Part shown: piece by piece, positions 10,731-20,570 of the stretch | Layout: the number at the start of each line of letters is the position of its first letter | Position numbering within the stretch: the first letter of the stretch is position 1 | Assembly (NCBI RefSeq): GCF_000226115.1 | Contig: NC_016457.1 | Location: 5,456,001-5,520,000, forward strand | Reading direction: 5' to 3' | Source: Thermothielavioides terrestris NRRL 8126 | Lineage: Eukaryota; Ascomycota; Sordariomycetes; Sordariales; Chaetomiaceae | DNA: 64,000 nucleotides | The notes under the pieces: model-generated | What the model was told of the DNA's origin: nothing | Database searches by the model: none | The model's input: the letters and a program-made list of their open reading frames with translations, nothing else | Made by a program: the position numbers and the translations under genes

Positions 10731-11420
10731 TACTCTGAAAGCAACAACTGTGGCCTCTTCCCGTCCCAAGTCTGGCGCTTCGACCACATCGACGACCGTG
10801 AATAAGTAGCATCATGCGGCCATTCTCGCTCCCTGGGATGCGGTAGCCGCTGGAGCCACACTTCAACGGCCGCGGCGTGCCCAAGGCCGACATCAAGGAC
10901 TGGAAGCACGTCGACACCGACCCGCTCGAGTCGTCGTCGTTGCTGCCGCCGTCGCCGCCACGCCGTCGCCGCCATCGTCAGCCGCAGCGGTTACCGGCGG
11001 CGGCGGCGGCGCCACCACCACCACCAGCAAGCCCTCGCCTACCCCAGGCACCGCCAGCTCGGAGCGGAGGAGTCCTCGCAAGGCCAAGCCGACGCGTCCA
11101 GCGTGGCAGCAACAGCAGGCACGTACGGATCGGCCCCGCCGCCCGTCGCCGCCTCCCGCGCGGATCCGTACGAGCCTGCTGTTGCTGCCACGCTGGACGC
11201 ATCGCAATCCGGGATCGCGACCGGTTCAGGGTCCTCCAGTTCGACGGCCGGGTCGGCGACGGGGGCCGCGCAAGGCCAAGGCCTTCCATCGCCGCCACTC
11301 CCGTCGCCGCTCCCCCCGTCGCTGCCGCACCCGTCGCCGCGCCTGTTTACTCTGAAAGCAACAATGTGGACGAGAGTTGGCTATCGGTCTCAGAGCTGCG
11401 ATGGGCGACTCAATTGTTAC
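10731..11420 (+). pseudogene. Frame-broken low-complexity gene relic
   Basis: Protein-like stretches occur in successive different frames. One is HFNGRGVPKADIKDWKHVD (about 10860-10918). Next comes an Ala/Pro/Gly/Thr-rich stretch containing SPRKAKPTRPAWQQQQ (about 10935-11120), then PYEPAVAATLDASQSG (about 11168-11215). A last piece, AAPVYSESNNVDESWLSVSE, lies at about 11337-11396. No single frame covers them and no convincing splice sites join them. TACTCTGAAAGCAACAA occurs at both ends (10731-10747, 11348-11364). The parent protein is not recognised. A real gene with unusual splicing is the alternative. Confidence 0.35.
11094..11200. repeat. Perfect-looking hairpin, 38-bp arms
   Basis: The left arm 11094-11131 and right arm 11163-11200 are reverse complements with a single mismatch (GCGTCCAGCGTGGCAGCAAC at the outer end), around a 31-bp GC-rich loop. 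It sits inside the frame-broken relic. Near-identity of the arms suggests a recent event or maintained pairing. It is not tRNA-like. Confidence 0.85.
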
Positions 11421-12106
11421 CATCCTTTCCTTCCGTTCCTTTTCTTCTTTCTATTCCTTTTCAAGGAAAAAAAAAAGCCGCCCAATACCACTGTTCGTAC
11501 TTCGCGGGTGGGATCAGTGTTGATCACGATGTTGGATGTTTGTATAAACAGCGAGGGGAAAAGGGGCGAAAGCCGGAGACAATATTCCGGACACGATCAC
11601 CAGCCAGATTGAAACATCTTGGTAGCTCTTGTCCAGGGACAGAGGCAAGCATCGAGATGGAATGGATCAGATCCATTCAGGAGGCGATTGCTCTTGACTT
11701 TGACAGGTGAACTGAGTACAAAACATAGAAACCCCGACCTAGATCTTCAACCTTGACTCTCCGAGTAACTTAGCTGAGTTCCTTGGGAAACCAATGGCCA
11801 ATCGCGACTGGCTCGTTGCCGCGGGTTCCTGCGTCGACAGGGCAGCGCTGGCTTGAAAGGGCCAGGCGTCCGTGGAGATGTCAGCCATGGCAACTGTCAT
11901 CCAAGAGCAACTGTCATCCAAGACCACTGCAAAAACCACGGATTCTTGGATTCTGTAGCCAGAATGGAAATTCACCCTACCATACGTACCTTACCTCCTC
12001 TGTATTGTCCGTTTGTTTCATGCATTCAAAGTGTGAAAACGCTGGCCTGCCGGCGCTAGGTGGGGCGGCTAAACCACCTCAGGGTCGCATCGGCAGCCAA
12101 ATGTGG

Positions 12107-12114
12107 TGACGTCA
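12107..12114. promoter_or_regulatory. CRE-like palindrome TGACGTCA
   Basis: A perfect TGACGTCA, the ATF/CREB-type bZIP consensus, lies 391 bp upstream of the DUF1761 start codon. An 8-bp match alone is weak evidence for use. Confidence 0.4.
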
Positions 12115-12325
12115 TGCCACAGCTGCTCAAAGCCATGAAGCCTGGGGAAGCGACGATGCGATGATGTTATGCGTCCAGCGCAAGTGGAAAGCCGCTTTTG
12201 CTCTGACGGCCTAACAGGCTGCTGTGTCTGCCTTCTTCCCGGGGCAATTGTGACGCACAAAGAGCCCGGGGGGGAAGCCGACGAAGCATGGCCCTGCTTG
12301 CGTCGCCGTCCCCGCCCTGTAGTAC

Positions 12326-12331
12326 TATAAA
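12326..12331 (+). promoter_or_regulatory. TATA box of the DUF1761 gene
   Basis: TATAAA lies in a GC-rich promoter 172 bp upstream of the ATG. It is followed about 30-60 bp later by a TTTCTCATTCAG/CT-rich stretch that suits a transcription start. Confidence 0.5.
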
Positions 12332-12497
12332 CTGGCTCGCCCTCTGGCCACTCACTGGGACGTACTTGCCTTTTCTCATTCAGTAGATCTCTCATCCTAC
12401 AAGGAAACAACCTTACAGTTTCATTTCTCTCTCTCTCCCAGAGGACCAAAGAAGCATCGAATTTCGACCTCGCGGCTTCCACCAAGACACCATCACC

Positions 12498-13519
12498 ATG
12501 TCTCTTGACTGTCAGTCGAGCTCTCCCCATTAGACCTTTGCGTCATCGTGCTGTTTGGATCCCTCGGCACCCGAAATTCGAATGAGTTGGCGGTGGCCCT
12601 GAAGCAATTGCTCATCTCCAAGTCGACGCTTGCTCGAATCTGTCGATGCTTGCTCGAATTCCGAACCGATAAATCCGGGGCGGATCTGACTGATTGGGTC
12701 TTCCACGGAAGGGAGACTGGGTCGTTGGTTGATGTCATGCATCCGGGTTCGGGAAATCCAACCCGGAATCTGCTTAGAGAGGCGTCGATTTGGAGATGGG
12801 CAACCACGGATGCGCCAAGCGATCCAACAACGATAGCATTAATCCTCCAACGCCCTTTTGTGGCTAACGTGAATCCCGCAGATCTCCCCGCCGTCAAGCC
12901 CTCGGCCATCGCCCTCGGCACCGCCTTCAACCAGGCGGCCGAGCTCGCCGTGATGGCGCCGCTCTTCGGCCAGACCTACCAGCGCGCCAAGACGGCCAAC
13001 ACCAAGGAGGAGTTCATCCGGTCGCGGGAAGCCACCGGCGCCGCCGTCGCGTGGGGCACCGCGTTCCTCGGCTCCGCCCTGCAGTCATACGGCGTCGGCG
13101 CCCTCATCAACGCCACCGGCACGCTCAGCTACAGGGGCGCCGCATACCTGGGCGGACTGATCTTCGCTGCCACCAGTGCGCCTACAGTACGCCCTCTCCC
13201 TTGACCCCTCCGTTTCGTGGCGTTACAGGTCTAGTAGTCGAGAGAACGGAGCTATTGCTAACGCTCACTCAGTTCATCAGCCAGCTATTCGTCGAGAAGC
13301 GGGCGCTGGAGACGGTGGGCGTCAACATCCTGGCAAAGCTGTTCGAGACTGTCGGGCTGTCCGTCTTCATGACCTGGTGGGGAACGCGCACCAACCCGTA
13401 TGAGCAGTGAGTGGCCATACCATGCCGCCTAGGATGGTTGTGATAGTAGCTCTAACGCCCGTGACAGCACCGGTGCTGGCGGCACGCCCCTGAGCCGGAG
13501 CGCCTTCCGGTCCGAGTAA
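12498..13519 (+). CDS. DUF1761 family membrane protein
   Basis: Four exons are predicted: 12498-12510, 12882-13186, 13273-13406 and 13468-13519. They encode 167 residues with all junctions GT-AG and the frame kept. The first exon is only 13 nt (MSLD plus one base), behind a long 371-nt intron; the start ATG has the context CACCATG. The product begins MSLDYLPAVKPSAIALGTAF and has several hydrophobic stretches (WGTAFLGSALQSYGVGALIN, YLGGLIFAATSAP, LFETVGLSVFMTWW). This matches my memory of fungal DUF1761 proteins, small multi-pass membrane proteins of unknown function. It converges with NHP2. Exon 1 is the least certain part; an alternative start inside the long intron cannot be excluded. Confidence 0.75.
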
Positions 13520-14140
13520 GCGGCGAGGTTGGGTGGCTGTTTGCATGCATCGAGCGTGCCCGATAGAGTGACCTCGGGACAGAATGGGTGATGGATTTAT
13601 GCTTTTTCTTAAGCTGTAATCGTATGATGGAGTTAACATTTTTTGGAATCTGAGACGACGGAGTTGCTTTCTGGTTAACTCACCGTGCGATGTGCCGTCG
13701 CGACAAGCTGTCATTCCTAAAGGAGGGGCTGAAATAAAATTAAATGGAATTACCGTGGGTGGCTAACAGAGGCCATTGGGACAAGACAAACTTTTTCGTG
13801 TTTTCACTATTTACATGCAAGAGTCCCCTCTAGCCTCCTGGTGCAATCCGTGCCGAGATCCCAACCCTCTTAACGCCGCCCATTAGACAAGAGAGCAAAT
13901 AAGCCAACGTAGCAAAGCCAACTCATGGTAATGCATGTAGCCGGCGGGTGTGGACAACCAGCTCAGATGGCGGTTGCCGTTGTGGCGTCGAGGACCCAGC
14001 CCAGTCAATCGCCGTGACCGTGGGCAGGACGGAAGGCGTTATAAGCAAGGCAAAGGCAGTCCGCATGTGCCATTTGGACTTGACCCTTGCGCCGTGCCAG
14101 ATGTCGTGTCGGAAGGAGCTTCCGTGTCAATGAACCAGAC
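13520..14140. other. Spacer between convergent DUF1761 and NHP2 genes
   Basis: This holds the 3' ends of both genes. An AATAAAATTAAATGG stretch near 13730 could be a polyadenylation signal for the plus-strand gene. No supported gene. Confidence 0.5.
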
Positions 14141-15110
14141 TCACAAGCTTGCTTGCCTCGCCCGCTCCCTCGCGGCGATCTGCAGCGGGTGAGTGCCCTT
14201 GACCCACGGCTGCACCTGCACCTTCCACTGCTTCTCTGCCGTCTTGACCAGCTCCTTCCACGCCTCGAGGTACTCCTCGGCGCTGACCTTCTTATCCTCG
14301 GCGTCCTCCATTTCGTCATCCTCGTCCTTTTTCTTGCCCTTGTTGTTGTTGTTCGCGTTGCTGCCGCTCCCGCCCTTCTTGCCCTCGGGTTTGAGCATCA
14401 CCACGCTGGTCGCCCGCTTCGTGCAGGCCGCCACGCCGAGGTCCGCCCGCGACCGCACGAACAGGTACGGCACGCCGTGCTCCTCGCAGAGGATGGGGAA
14501 GTGCATGATGACGTCCATGGGCGAGATGTCGCCCGCGATGATGACCAGCCCCGGCGCCGGCGCCTCGCCCGACGCGACCGCCTTGGGCGGGCACTTCCGG
14601 ATGGCCTTTTCGCACTCTTTTACGCCCCGGTGGATCGACTTGAGCTTGGCGCCTGGAGTGAGAGAAAAAAAATGGTCAGCATCGGTTGGATTTGATTGAT
14701 GGCACGCAGAAGGAACCCTATATGGGAAACCGCTGGCGGCCAGAGGCGAACGCACCCTTCTTGATCAGCTTGTAGATCTTCTTGTGTGTCTTGTCGTCGG
14801 CCAGCGGCAGCGCAAACGGCACGAGCTCCTCGGCAGGCTTGATGATGTCCTCGGGGTCGACCTTGATCTTCACGTCCTCCTCGGCTTTGACCGACGCGGC
14901 GGCATCGGCTTGTAGGTGGGCATCCAGCGCACGCGCGAGCTTTTCCTGTTTTGCCTTGTCCTTCTTCTTGTCCTTCTTTTCCTTGCGCACGCCGTCGCTG
15001 TCACTGCGCTTCTTTTCCTTCTTCTCCTTCTTCTCCGACTTGTCCTTGCTCTTCTTGTCCTTCTTCAACTTCTTGTCGTCGACGACCTCGACCTTGTCGT
15101 CTGCCGCCAT
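14141..15110 (-). CDS. NHP2: H/ACA snoRNP core protein NHP2 (L7Ae family)
   Basis: Two exons on the minus strand (15110-14756, 14652-14141) with a 103-nt GT-AG intron at 14653-14755 give 288 residues. Exon 2 carries the L7Ae/Nhp2 fold, roughly residues 120-210: LKSIHRGVKECEKAIRK, then LVIIAGDISPMDVIMHFPIL, GVPYLFVRSRADLG and ATSVVML. Nhp2 binds the kink-turn-like region of H/ACA guide RNAs with the pseudouridine synthase Cbf5, Nop10 and Gar1, in the nucleolus. Unlike the short yeast protein, this one has a Lys/Asp-rich N-terminal arm of about 115 residues and an Asn/Lys/acidic insert (GSNANNNNKGKKKDEDDEME) before a conserved tail ending QIAARERARQASL. It shares a divergent promoter with GCD7, another translation/ribosome gene. 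The call is confident. Confidence 0.93.
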
Positions 15111-15528
15111 GCTGCTGATGTGTCTCGTGATATGGAGGGAATGTTCCCCCGGCAGGTATTCACTCTGTATTCAAGACGCCGATATCAATGCCGTGATCAC
15201 TGGAACTTCAGGATAGATCGCGTCTTTCGCAGACAATGATTTCCTCTGTATGCTGGTAGCGCAAGGTCGCACTTGCCCCGAGATTTTTAGATGATAGCCA
15301 ATGCGCCAGGCCAAATTTTTGAAGGGCCAATTGTATCCCCGTTCCGCTCAGTACTGTCCATATCTTAGTGTGATTCCGGACTTGATACAGGTGGGTCTTG
15401 CCTGGCCGGGCTTTAACCGATGAGAACAACCTGAGATGCGCGGGGCACATTGCAGGCCCCCACTATTATTTTCTTCGAGGTCGGAACAGGAAGCTTGTGA
15501 ATGCGCAGCCATTGACTCACCATTCATT

Positions 15529-15560
<32 letters not shown>

Positions 15561-15769
15561 CGCCGATTCGGGCGTGGATGCAAAAGCTTTCTGAAGGCCA
15601 CACTCACTCTACTCTCAGGGACCGAATAACTACCTACTCTTGATTCGCAGATCTCACTACCGTTCACGCGACGCGGCCCTGTTTCCTCTTGAACTCGGCA
15701 GTTCCCAGTCCCAGTTCCAGTCCCGAGCCCAGCCTGCAGCAGCGACAAGCCCCCATCACAGACAAAGCC
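15111..15769. promoter_or_regulatory. Divergent NHP2 / GCD7 promoter
   Basis: These 659 bp separate the start codons of two oppositely oriented genes. The region contains a CAG trinucleotide run (15529-15560) nearer GCD7 and no obvious TATA box. I see no small gene in it. Confidence 0.55.
15529..15560 (+). repeat. (CAG)n microsatellite, about 10.7 units
   Basis: An uninterrupted CAG run of 32 bp lies 209 bp upstream of the GCD7 ATG, in promoter or 5' leader. It is likely to vary in length between strains. Confidence 0.9.
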
Positions 15770-17169
15770 ATGGCGCCGTCCCAAGCAACTCATGTGCCCA
15801 ATTTGGACAATCTGATCAAGTCGCTCAACAGCCTGCCTCTCGAGGCCTCGATCGAGTCCTTGATATTGTAAGCCGCTTCCCGATGCGGGCTTGCGCATAC
15901 GCGATGCGATCGCTGACTCTGTCTATGACTACAGCCTCCTCAAGCGGCGTCAGGTCACAGGCGACGAATGTGCAAAGGCCACAGCTCACGTCCTTCGCCA
16001 GGTTGTTGCCAAGTCGAAGTGGAACGATGTCGACCAACTGCTGTCCAGAGTCCAGAGCGCGGGGTCACGACTAGCACGGGCTGCCCCCCTCGAGCCTGTG
16101 ATTGGGAACATTGTACGGCGCGTGTTGGGTCTGATCCGGGACGAGGCATCAGAGGATAGGAACGTGGACGACTTGGCCAGCGAGGCGGCCTCCGACATTC
16201 AGAGCCTCGCTCCGAGCGCGCCATCGCCGCAGAAGGCCGCCCCAGCCCCCGTGCGCCCCCCTCCCACGGTGGTCTCGACCGGCTTGCAAGTCTCGAAATC
16301 CATGTTCAACCTGCTCTCTGTCGCAGAGACCGGCGACACGCCCGTAACAGGGGCTTCGACCCCCTTGTCACAGGCGCAGACAGCCAGCGTGCATGCGCTG
16401 CGATCCGAGGTCATGGACGGCATCGAGGAAATCTTGGACGAGATCAACCAGGCCGACGACCAGATTGCCGGCTTTGCAGACATTCAGATCCATCCCGGCG
16501 ACTACGTGCTGGCCTATCAGCCGTCGCGGACTGTCGAGAGGTTCTTGGTGAAAGCTGCGTCAAAGCGGCGTTTTACCGTCATCATTGCCGGCCTCGAATC
16601 TCGTAATCATGATGCGATCACGGAACCCCCTTATGCTGCGCTGCGGAAGAGACTTAACGCCGCCGGCGTCAACACGATCAATCTCGCGAGCAATGGGCTG
16701 ATGGCCTACATACCGCGAGTCAACAAGGTGATATTCGGCGCAAAAGCCGTGTACCAGAACGGCGGGTTGCTGGTCGACAGCGGGTGCTGCATCGCGGCTC
16801 AGGCGGCGCATGAGTACCTCAAACCCGTCATTGTCCTCTGTCCCGTGTACAAGTTCTGCCCCGAGGATCCGTCCGACGAGGTGTCGAGAGGAGAACTGGG
16901 AAATCCGTCGAGCTACGTGAGCTACGCCGATGGCCCGGAGGTAGACGCGCTCGAGGTGGAAAATACCGTCACGGATTACATCCCCCCAGAGCTTGTCGAT
17001 GTCTACCTTACGAATCTGTAGGTTGCCTCCTGCCGCTCGGTCTCTTCTTGGTGCTGACACCCGCTTCAGAGGCCCTCAGACTCAGCATCATCTGGCTAGC
17101 ATTCTCGCCGACCACTACAAGACGGAGGATATAACGTTGGGCCTCGCATTGCAGCTTGGCGAGCCATAA
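15770..17169 (+). CDS. GCD7: Translation initiation factor eIF2B beta subunit
   Basis: Three exons (15770-15867, 15935-17017, 17070-17169), with introns of 67 and 52 nt, encode 426 residues. The N-terminal helical region (RRQVTGDECAKATAHVLRQV, then VIGNIVRRVLGLIRDEASED) and the C-terminal Rossmann-like region are those of the eIF2B alpha/beta/delta family. The latter includes VIIAGLESRN, INLASNGLMAYIPRVNKVIF, GAKAVYQNGGLLVDSG and DYIPPELVDVYLTNLG. The tail continuing past YLTNLG to HHLASILADHYKTED favours beta (Gcd7) over alpha (Gcn3). eIF2B is the cytosolic guanine-nucleotide exchange factor for eIF2 and the target of phospho-eIF2 in general amino-acid control; beta belongs to its regulatory subcomplex. 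A Pro/Ala-rich linker lies near residues 125-150. The start has the context AAAGCCATGG. Confidence 0.92.
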
Positions 17170-17803
17170 GGCAGCGGTGTAACACCGAATATGGACGGGC
17201 GCAATTTCGCGAGGGCCGCCCGGGGACGCGACAGCTCTGCTGGGCCTAGAACCAGATCGAAGCTTGGCGACTCATCGCCTCCTCTTGAACCACAGAAGCT
17301 CCGGTAGGCGGGAAGGTCTAAGGGCCGAACCATCCAGCTCATCCCCGAGCCGCGTCAGCCAGGTGTGCGCTTGCGTGGAAGAATGGGGCAGGGAACAAAT
17401 GAGGGCGCCCGCGGGTGGGGCTGTGTCGGCCACGGCGATTCGGTTATCGCTTTCGCTAAAGCCACCCTGTCGCGTCCTGGCAAATGGGGGGAGGGCCTGC
17501 TGACAGGGGGAGACGTCAGTTAGTTAAGCTTGTCCCGCGCTGACGCCTCGTTGCGCGGTGGAGAGTTGGGGCTGCGAACATGGCGGCAGTGACTCTTCCT
17601 CGCGCCCGATAAACCATATCACCCCACCTCTTGGTCTGCCTCTTAACCGCTGCTTTGTGTGTGCAAAGTCGTAAGCATCCTTGCCTACTGTGTAGCCTCG
17701 CATTTAATGAGTGGATTCCCTTTGAAGTGGCGATCAGCAACGTTTCTCACGCTCGGAACTCTGACGCGGCCGACTCTAAACCCCGAGACTTACACGGCTC
17801 ACC
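17170..17803 (+). promoter_or_regulatory. Spacer and promoter of the PPxY protein gene
   Basis: This is GC-rich unique sequence with no supported gene. The last 150 bp lead to the ATG in the context CTCACCATGA. Small overlapping frames have no recognisable content. Confidence 0.45.
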
Positions 17804-20170
17804 ATGACCTCGCACTTCGAGGACGACGTGCCTCCCCCGCCGTACACCGAGACGGACATCTATTCGGCGTCCGGCAGAGACGTGCACACGGCTGACGACG
17901 CCTCTCGGTCCACCTCGTCCACCAGCGGGGAGGTCATTTATACCCCTCCCCTCACTCCCCGTAGCTCTCACCAGTCCAACTTCGCTGGTGAGGTCGACCA
18001 TCTCGCAACCTCCGCTGCTGCTGCATACTTCGAGACACGTCCGGCTCCTCGCCTGAGCAACCAACCATTCATCGTTCACACTATCACTCTCCGACACGAC
18101 TCCACCCCCGATTCCCTTCCCTACCCCAGCAACCTCGCCGCCCGGGACGTCCGGCTCGAGGACTGGCAGACCTTTGTCAACTACCTCCTTCCGCACCACT
18201 CCGCTGCCGCCAACCAACAAGTTATCGATCGCAAACTGCGCGCCGAAGCCATGACCGCCACCGACACCAGCACCGCCACCGTCAACAACGACGACGACGC
18301 CCGCTCGCAGTCGTCGCGACGGAGCCACGCCGAGGCGCAACTCAACCGCGCCCGGACCCCCGTCGACGCCGACCCGGCACCGGAGCCCGCCCACGTCGAG
18401 GCCACTGTTCACGAGTGGAACGACGGCTTCTTCGGTCCGCGCCGCGTCAGCATCCGCGTTGACCTGGAGCCCCTACCCAACAATGACAACACCGCCAGCA
18501 GCAACAACAACAACCATGCCACAAACGAGGCAGACCCGCTGCCCGAGAAGCAGCCGCCCATGCCCGGCGCGTGGGACCAGTCCTTTGACCAGCCGGACCA
18601 AGACCGCGGCGCGCCCAGCCGCCGCCCCGGCGCCCCCTTCCGTTCGCCGTTCGGCTTTTTCGGCGCCGGACGCGGCCGCGGCGGCTTCGGGCCCGGCGGC
18701 GCCGGCGGCGGCCGGGGCGGGTTCCGGTTCGCGGGCATCAACATCGAGAACGACCGCGTGTCGATCGGGAATACCTTCGTCGCCGACGGCCGAACTGGCT
18801 CGTTGAAGATCGGCGGCATCGTGGCGGATAGTAATGGGATCAGCATCAACGGGCAGCCGATCTTTGCCGGCGCTGGTCGGGGCGGGTATCCCGGTGGGCC
18901 GGCCCGCTCGCCGTGCGGACCGCCCGGCTTTGGGATGGGAGGCGGCCCCGGCGCGCGCGGCCCGCCTGGCTGGGGCCCTTGGGGCGGCCGGGGCGGCTTT
19001 GGCCGAGGCAGCTGGTGGTGGGACCGGCCCCATCCCGGCGGCGAGCACGGAGAGTTCGGCCGCGGCCGCGGGGAGCACCGCGGAGACCGCCACGAAGGCC
19101 GCCACCGGTCGCGGTCCAGCTCCGCCTCGAGCTGCTCGTCGCGCACCTCGCTCAGTTCCGTGTCCTCCGTCGGCTCGCTGCCGGACTACGACGACCTGCG
19201 CGACACGCAACTGCCCATCACGAAGCAGTATCTCCAGGAATGGCTGCAGCACCCGCAGGAGATCATCACCAAGGAGAAGGTCAAGGCTGTGAAGGAGCAG
19301 ATCAAAGCGGCCAAGCACTCCACCGACCCGGCCGCGCTACCCTTCGACGCGACCGCCCTCCGCCGCGAGGTCAGGGACCTCCTCCGGCAATGGAGGGAGC
19401 TCAAGAGAGAGCAGCTGCGCACCCGCAGGCAGCGCCGCCGCGAGCTCAAGAAGCAGCGCCGGCAGGCCAAGCGCGAGCTCAAGCACGCCTGGCGCGAGCA
19501 CAAGCGCGCCGCCAAGGAAGCCCGGCGCGAGTGGCGCCGCGGGCACTTCTCCATGCCGCCCATGCCGCACCTGCCGCACATGCCTCCCTTCCCCCCCGCT
19601 CCGCATGCCGGCCATGCGGGCTTCCCGCGGGGCTTCCCGGGGGGCGGCGCGTTCCCCGGTGGTCCCTGGGGCGGCGGACCGCACCACCACCACCCCCACC
19701 ACCCCCCCTTCCACCACCACGGCGGTCCGGGCGCCGCCTGGCCGCCCTTCGCCGACGACCACGACCACGACCGCGACGGCCACAACGACGAGGGCATCGA
19801 CAGCACGGCGCACCATCACGCCGCGTCGCAGGCCAAGTACGCGGCGGCGTGGGAGATGGAGGCGCGGGTGGCGGAGAAGGAGGCCGAGCTGGCGCGGCTG
19901 CACGAGCGCATCGCCGAGGAGCAGGAGCTACAGCAGCAGCAGCAGGGTTACCAGGGTCAGCGGGGCGGCGCGGGCGGCAAGGAGGCCGGCGGCGGCAGCA
20001 GCAGCAGCAGCAGCAAGATGGAGGCGGAGGCACGGGCGGTGGAGCGCGAGATCGAGGAGCTGGCCTCGGAGCTGGCGCGGTTGCGGACCGAGGCGGACGA
20101 GGAGTTCGCGAGGGAGCTGGCGGCTGCTGAGGCGGCGGAGGGGGAGGAGGAGTTTGGGAGGAGGGCGTGA
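17804..20170 (+). CDS. Large low-complexity protein with a PPxY motif
   Basis: A single exon of 788 codons that I do not recognise as a named gene. Layout: a PPPY motif at 11-14, a WW-domain ligand of the kind bound by Rsp5/Nedd4 ubiquitin ligases; a Ser/Thr-rich N-terminus; a possibly folded stretch near 105-125 (VRLEDWQTFVNYLLPHH); Asn-rich and Gly/Arg-rich segments (about 225-310 and 356-425). An Arg/Ser tract follows (about 426-452). A very basic helix rich in Arg, Lys and Glu (about 530-580) precedes a Met/His/Pro/Gly tract (about 584-640). Two acidic coiled-coil stretches end it (about 680-710, 735-780). The sequence INIENDRVSIGNTFVADGR near 310-330 is the least low-complexity part. Nearly all of it should be disordered. 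No function can be assigned. Confidence 0.7.
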   Translation: MTSHFEDDVPPPPYTETDIYSASGRDVHTADDASRSTSSTSGEVIYTPPLTPRSSHQSNFAGEVDHLATSAAAAYFETRPAPRLSNQPFIVHTITLRHDSTPDSLPYPSNLAARDVRLEDWQTFVNYLLPHHSAAANQQVIDRKLRAEAMTATDTSTATVNNDDDARSQSSRRSHAEAQLNRARTPVDADPAPEPAHVEATVHEWNDGFFGPRRVSIRVDLEPLPNNDNTASSNNNNHATNEADPLPEKQPPMPGAWDQSFDQPDQDRGAPSRRPGAPFRSPFGFFGAGRGRGGFGPGGAGGGRGGFRFAGINIENDRVSIGNTFVADGRTGSLKIGGIVADSNGISINGQPIFAGAGRGGYPGGPARSPCGPPGFGMGGGPGARGPPGWGPWGGRGGFGRGSWWWDRPHPGGEHGEFGRGRGEHRGDRHEGRHRSRSSSASSCSSRTSLSSVSSVGSLPDYDDLRDTQLPITKQYLQEWLQHPQEIITKEKVKAVKEQIKAAKHSTDPAALPFDATALRREVRDLLRQWRELKREQLRTRRQRRRELKKQRRQAKRELKHAWREHKRAAKEARREWRRGHFSMPPMPHLPHMPPFPPAPHAGHAGFPRGFPGGGAFPGGPWGGGPHHHHPHHPPFHHHGGPGAAWPPFADDHDHDRDGHNDEGIDSTAHHHAASQAKYAAAWEMEARVAEKEAELARLHERIAEEQELQQQQQGYQGQRGGAGGKEAGGGSSSSSSKMEAEARAVEREIEELASELARLRTEADEEFARELAAAEAAEGEEEFGRRA

Positions 20171-20570
20171 AAGTGATCTTGAGTACCGTGTTGTGATGAT
20201 ATGAGGGATGAACGGGTATGGGATGGGGTAGGGGGGAGGGCAATGGATAGGATACCCCTTGGTTGCTTTGCGAGTCAGCAAGCTCTGCTATGAATTTGTG
20301 TTTTCTTAAAGGCTTGAGAAACGCAAAAAGAAGAAAAAAAGAAAAAAAAATTGAAAAGAGAAAACGACAAAAAAAATGTTAAAATAGGTAGTTAGGTAGC
20401 TCCTTAGATAGTGTAATCACTGCTCCTCTTTTCATGTTCCACGTTCGCTTCTTGGACAGATTGTGATCAAATCGGTTGAGCCCCGATCTATGTGAGCCCT
20501 TTAATCCCAGCGGTTTCCGTGTGGTCACACAACGGCTTTTTTTTTTAACCTACCTACGCCACTTCCCCCC
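20171..20570. other. Spacer between convergent genes
   Basis: The 3' regions of the PPxY gene and ARD1 meet here. A-rich stretches (about 20320-20380) and a T run near 20537-20546 fit 3' UTRs on the two strands. No gene seen. Confidence 0.5.

Larger units (their letters stand above)
11421..12497. other. Intergenic region upstream of the DUF1761 gene
   Basis: I found no gene. The 11421-12100 part has no supported frame. From 12100 to 12497 it looks like a promoter and 5' leader, with a CRE-type palindrome, a TATA box and a CT-rich leader (about 12420-12440). Confidence 0.5.

Noticed and set aside
11094..11200. Hairpin as a tRNA or microRNA gene
   Set aside because: There is no cloverleaf, A/B box or anticodon stem, and the long perfect arms do not resemble a typical fungal small-RNA gene. 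Kept only as an inverted repeat.
18409..20243. Several long antisense and alternative frames over the PPxY gene
   Set aside because: Long shadow frames are expected opposite GC-rich low-complexity coding sequence; they lack start context and conserved motifs.
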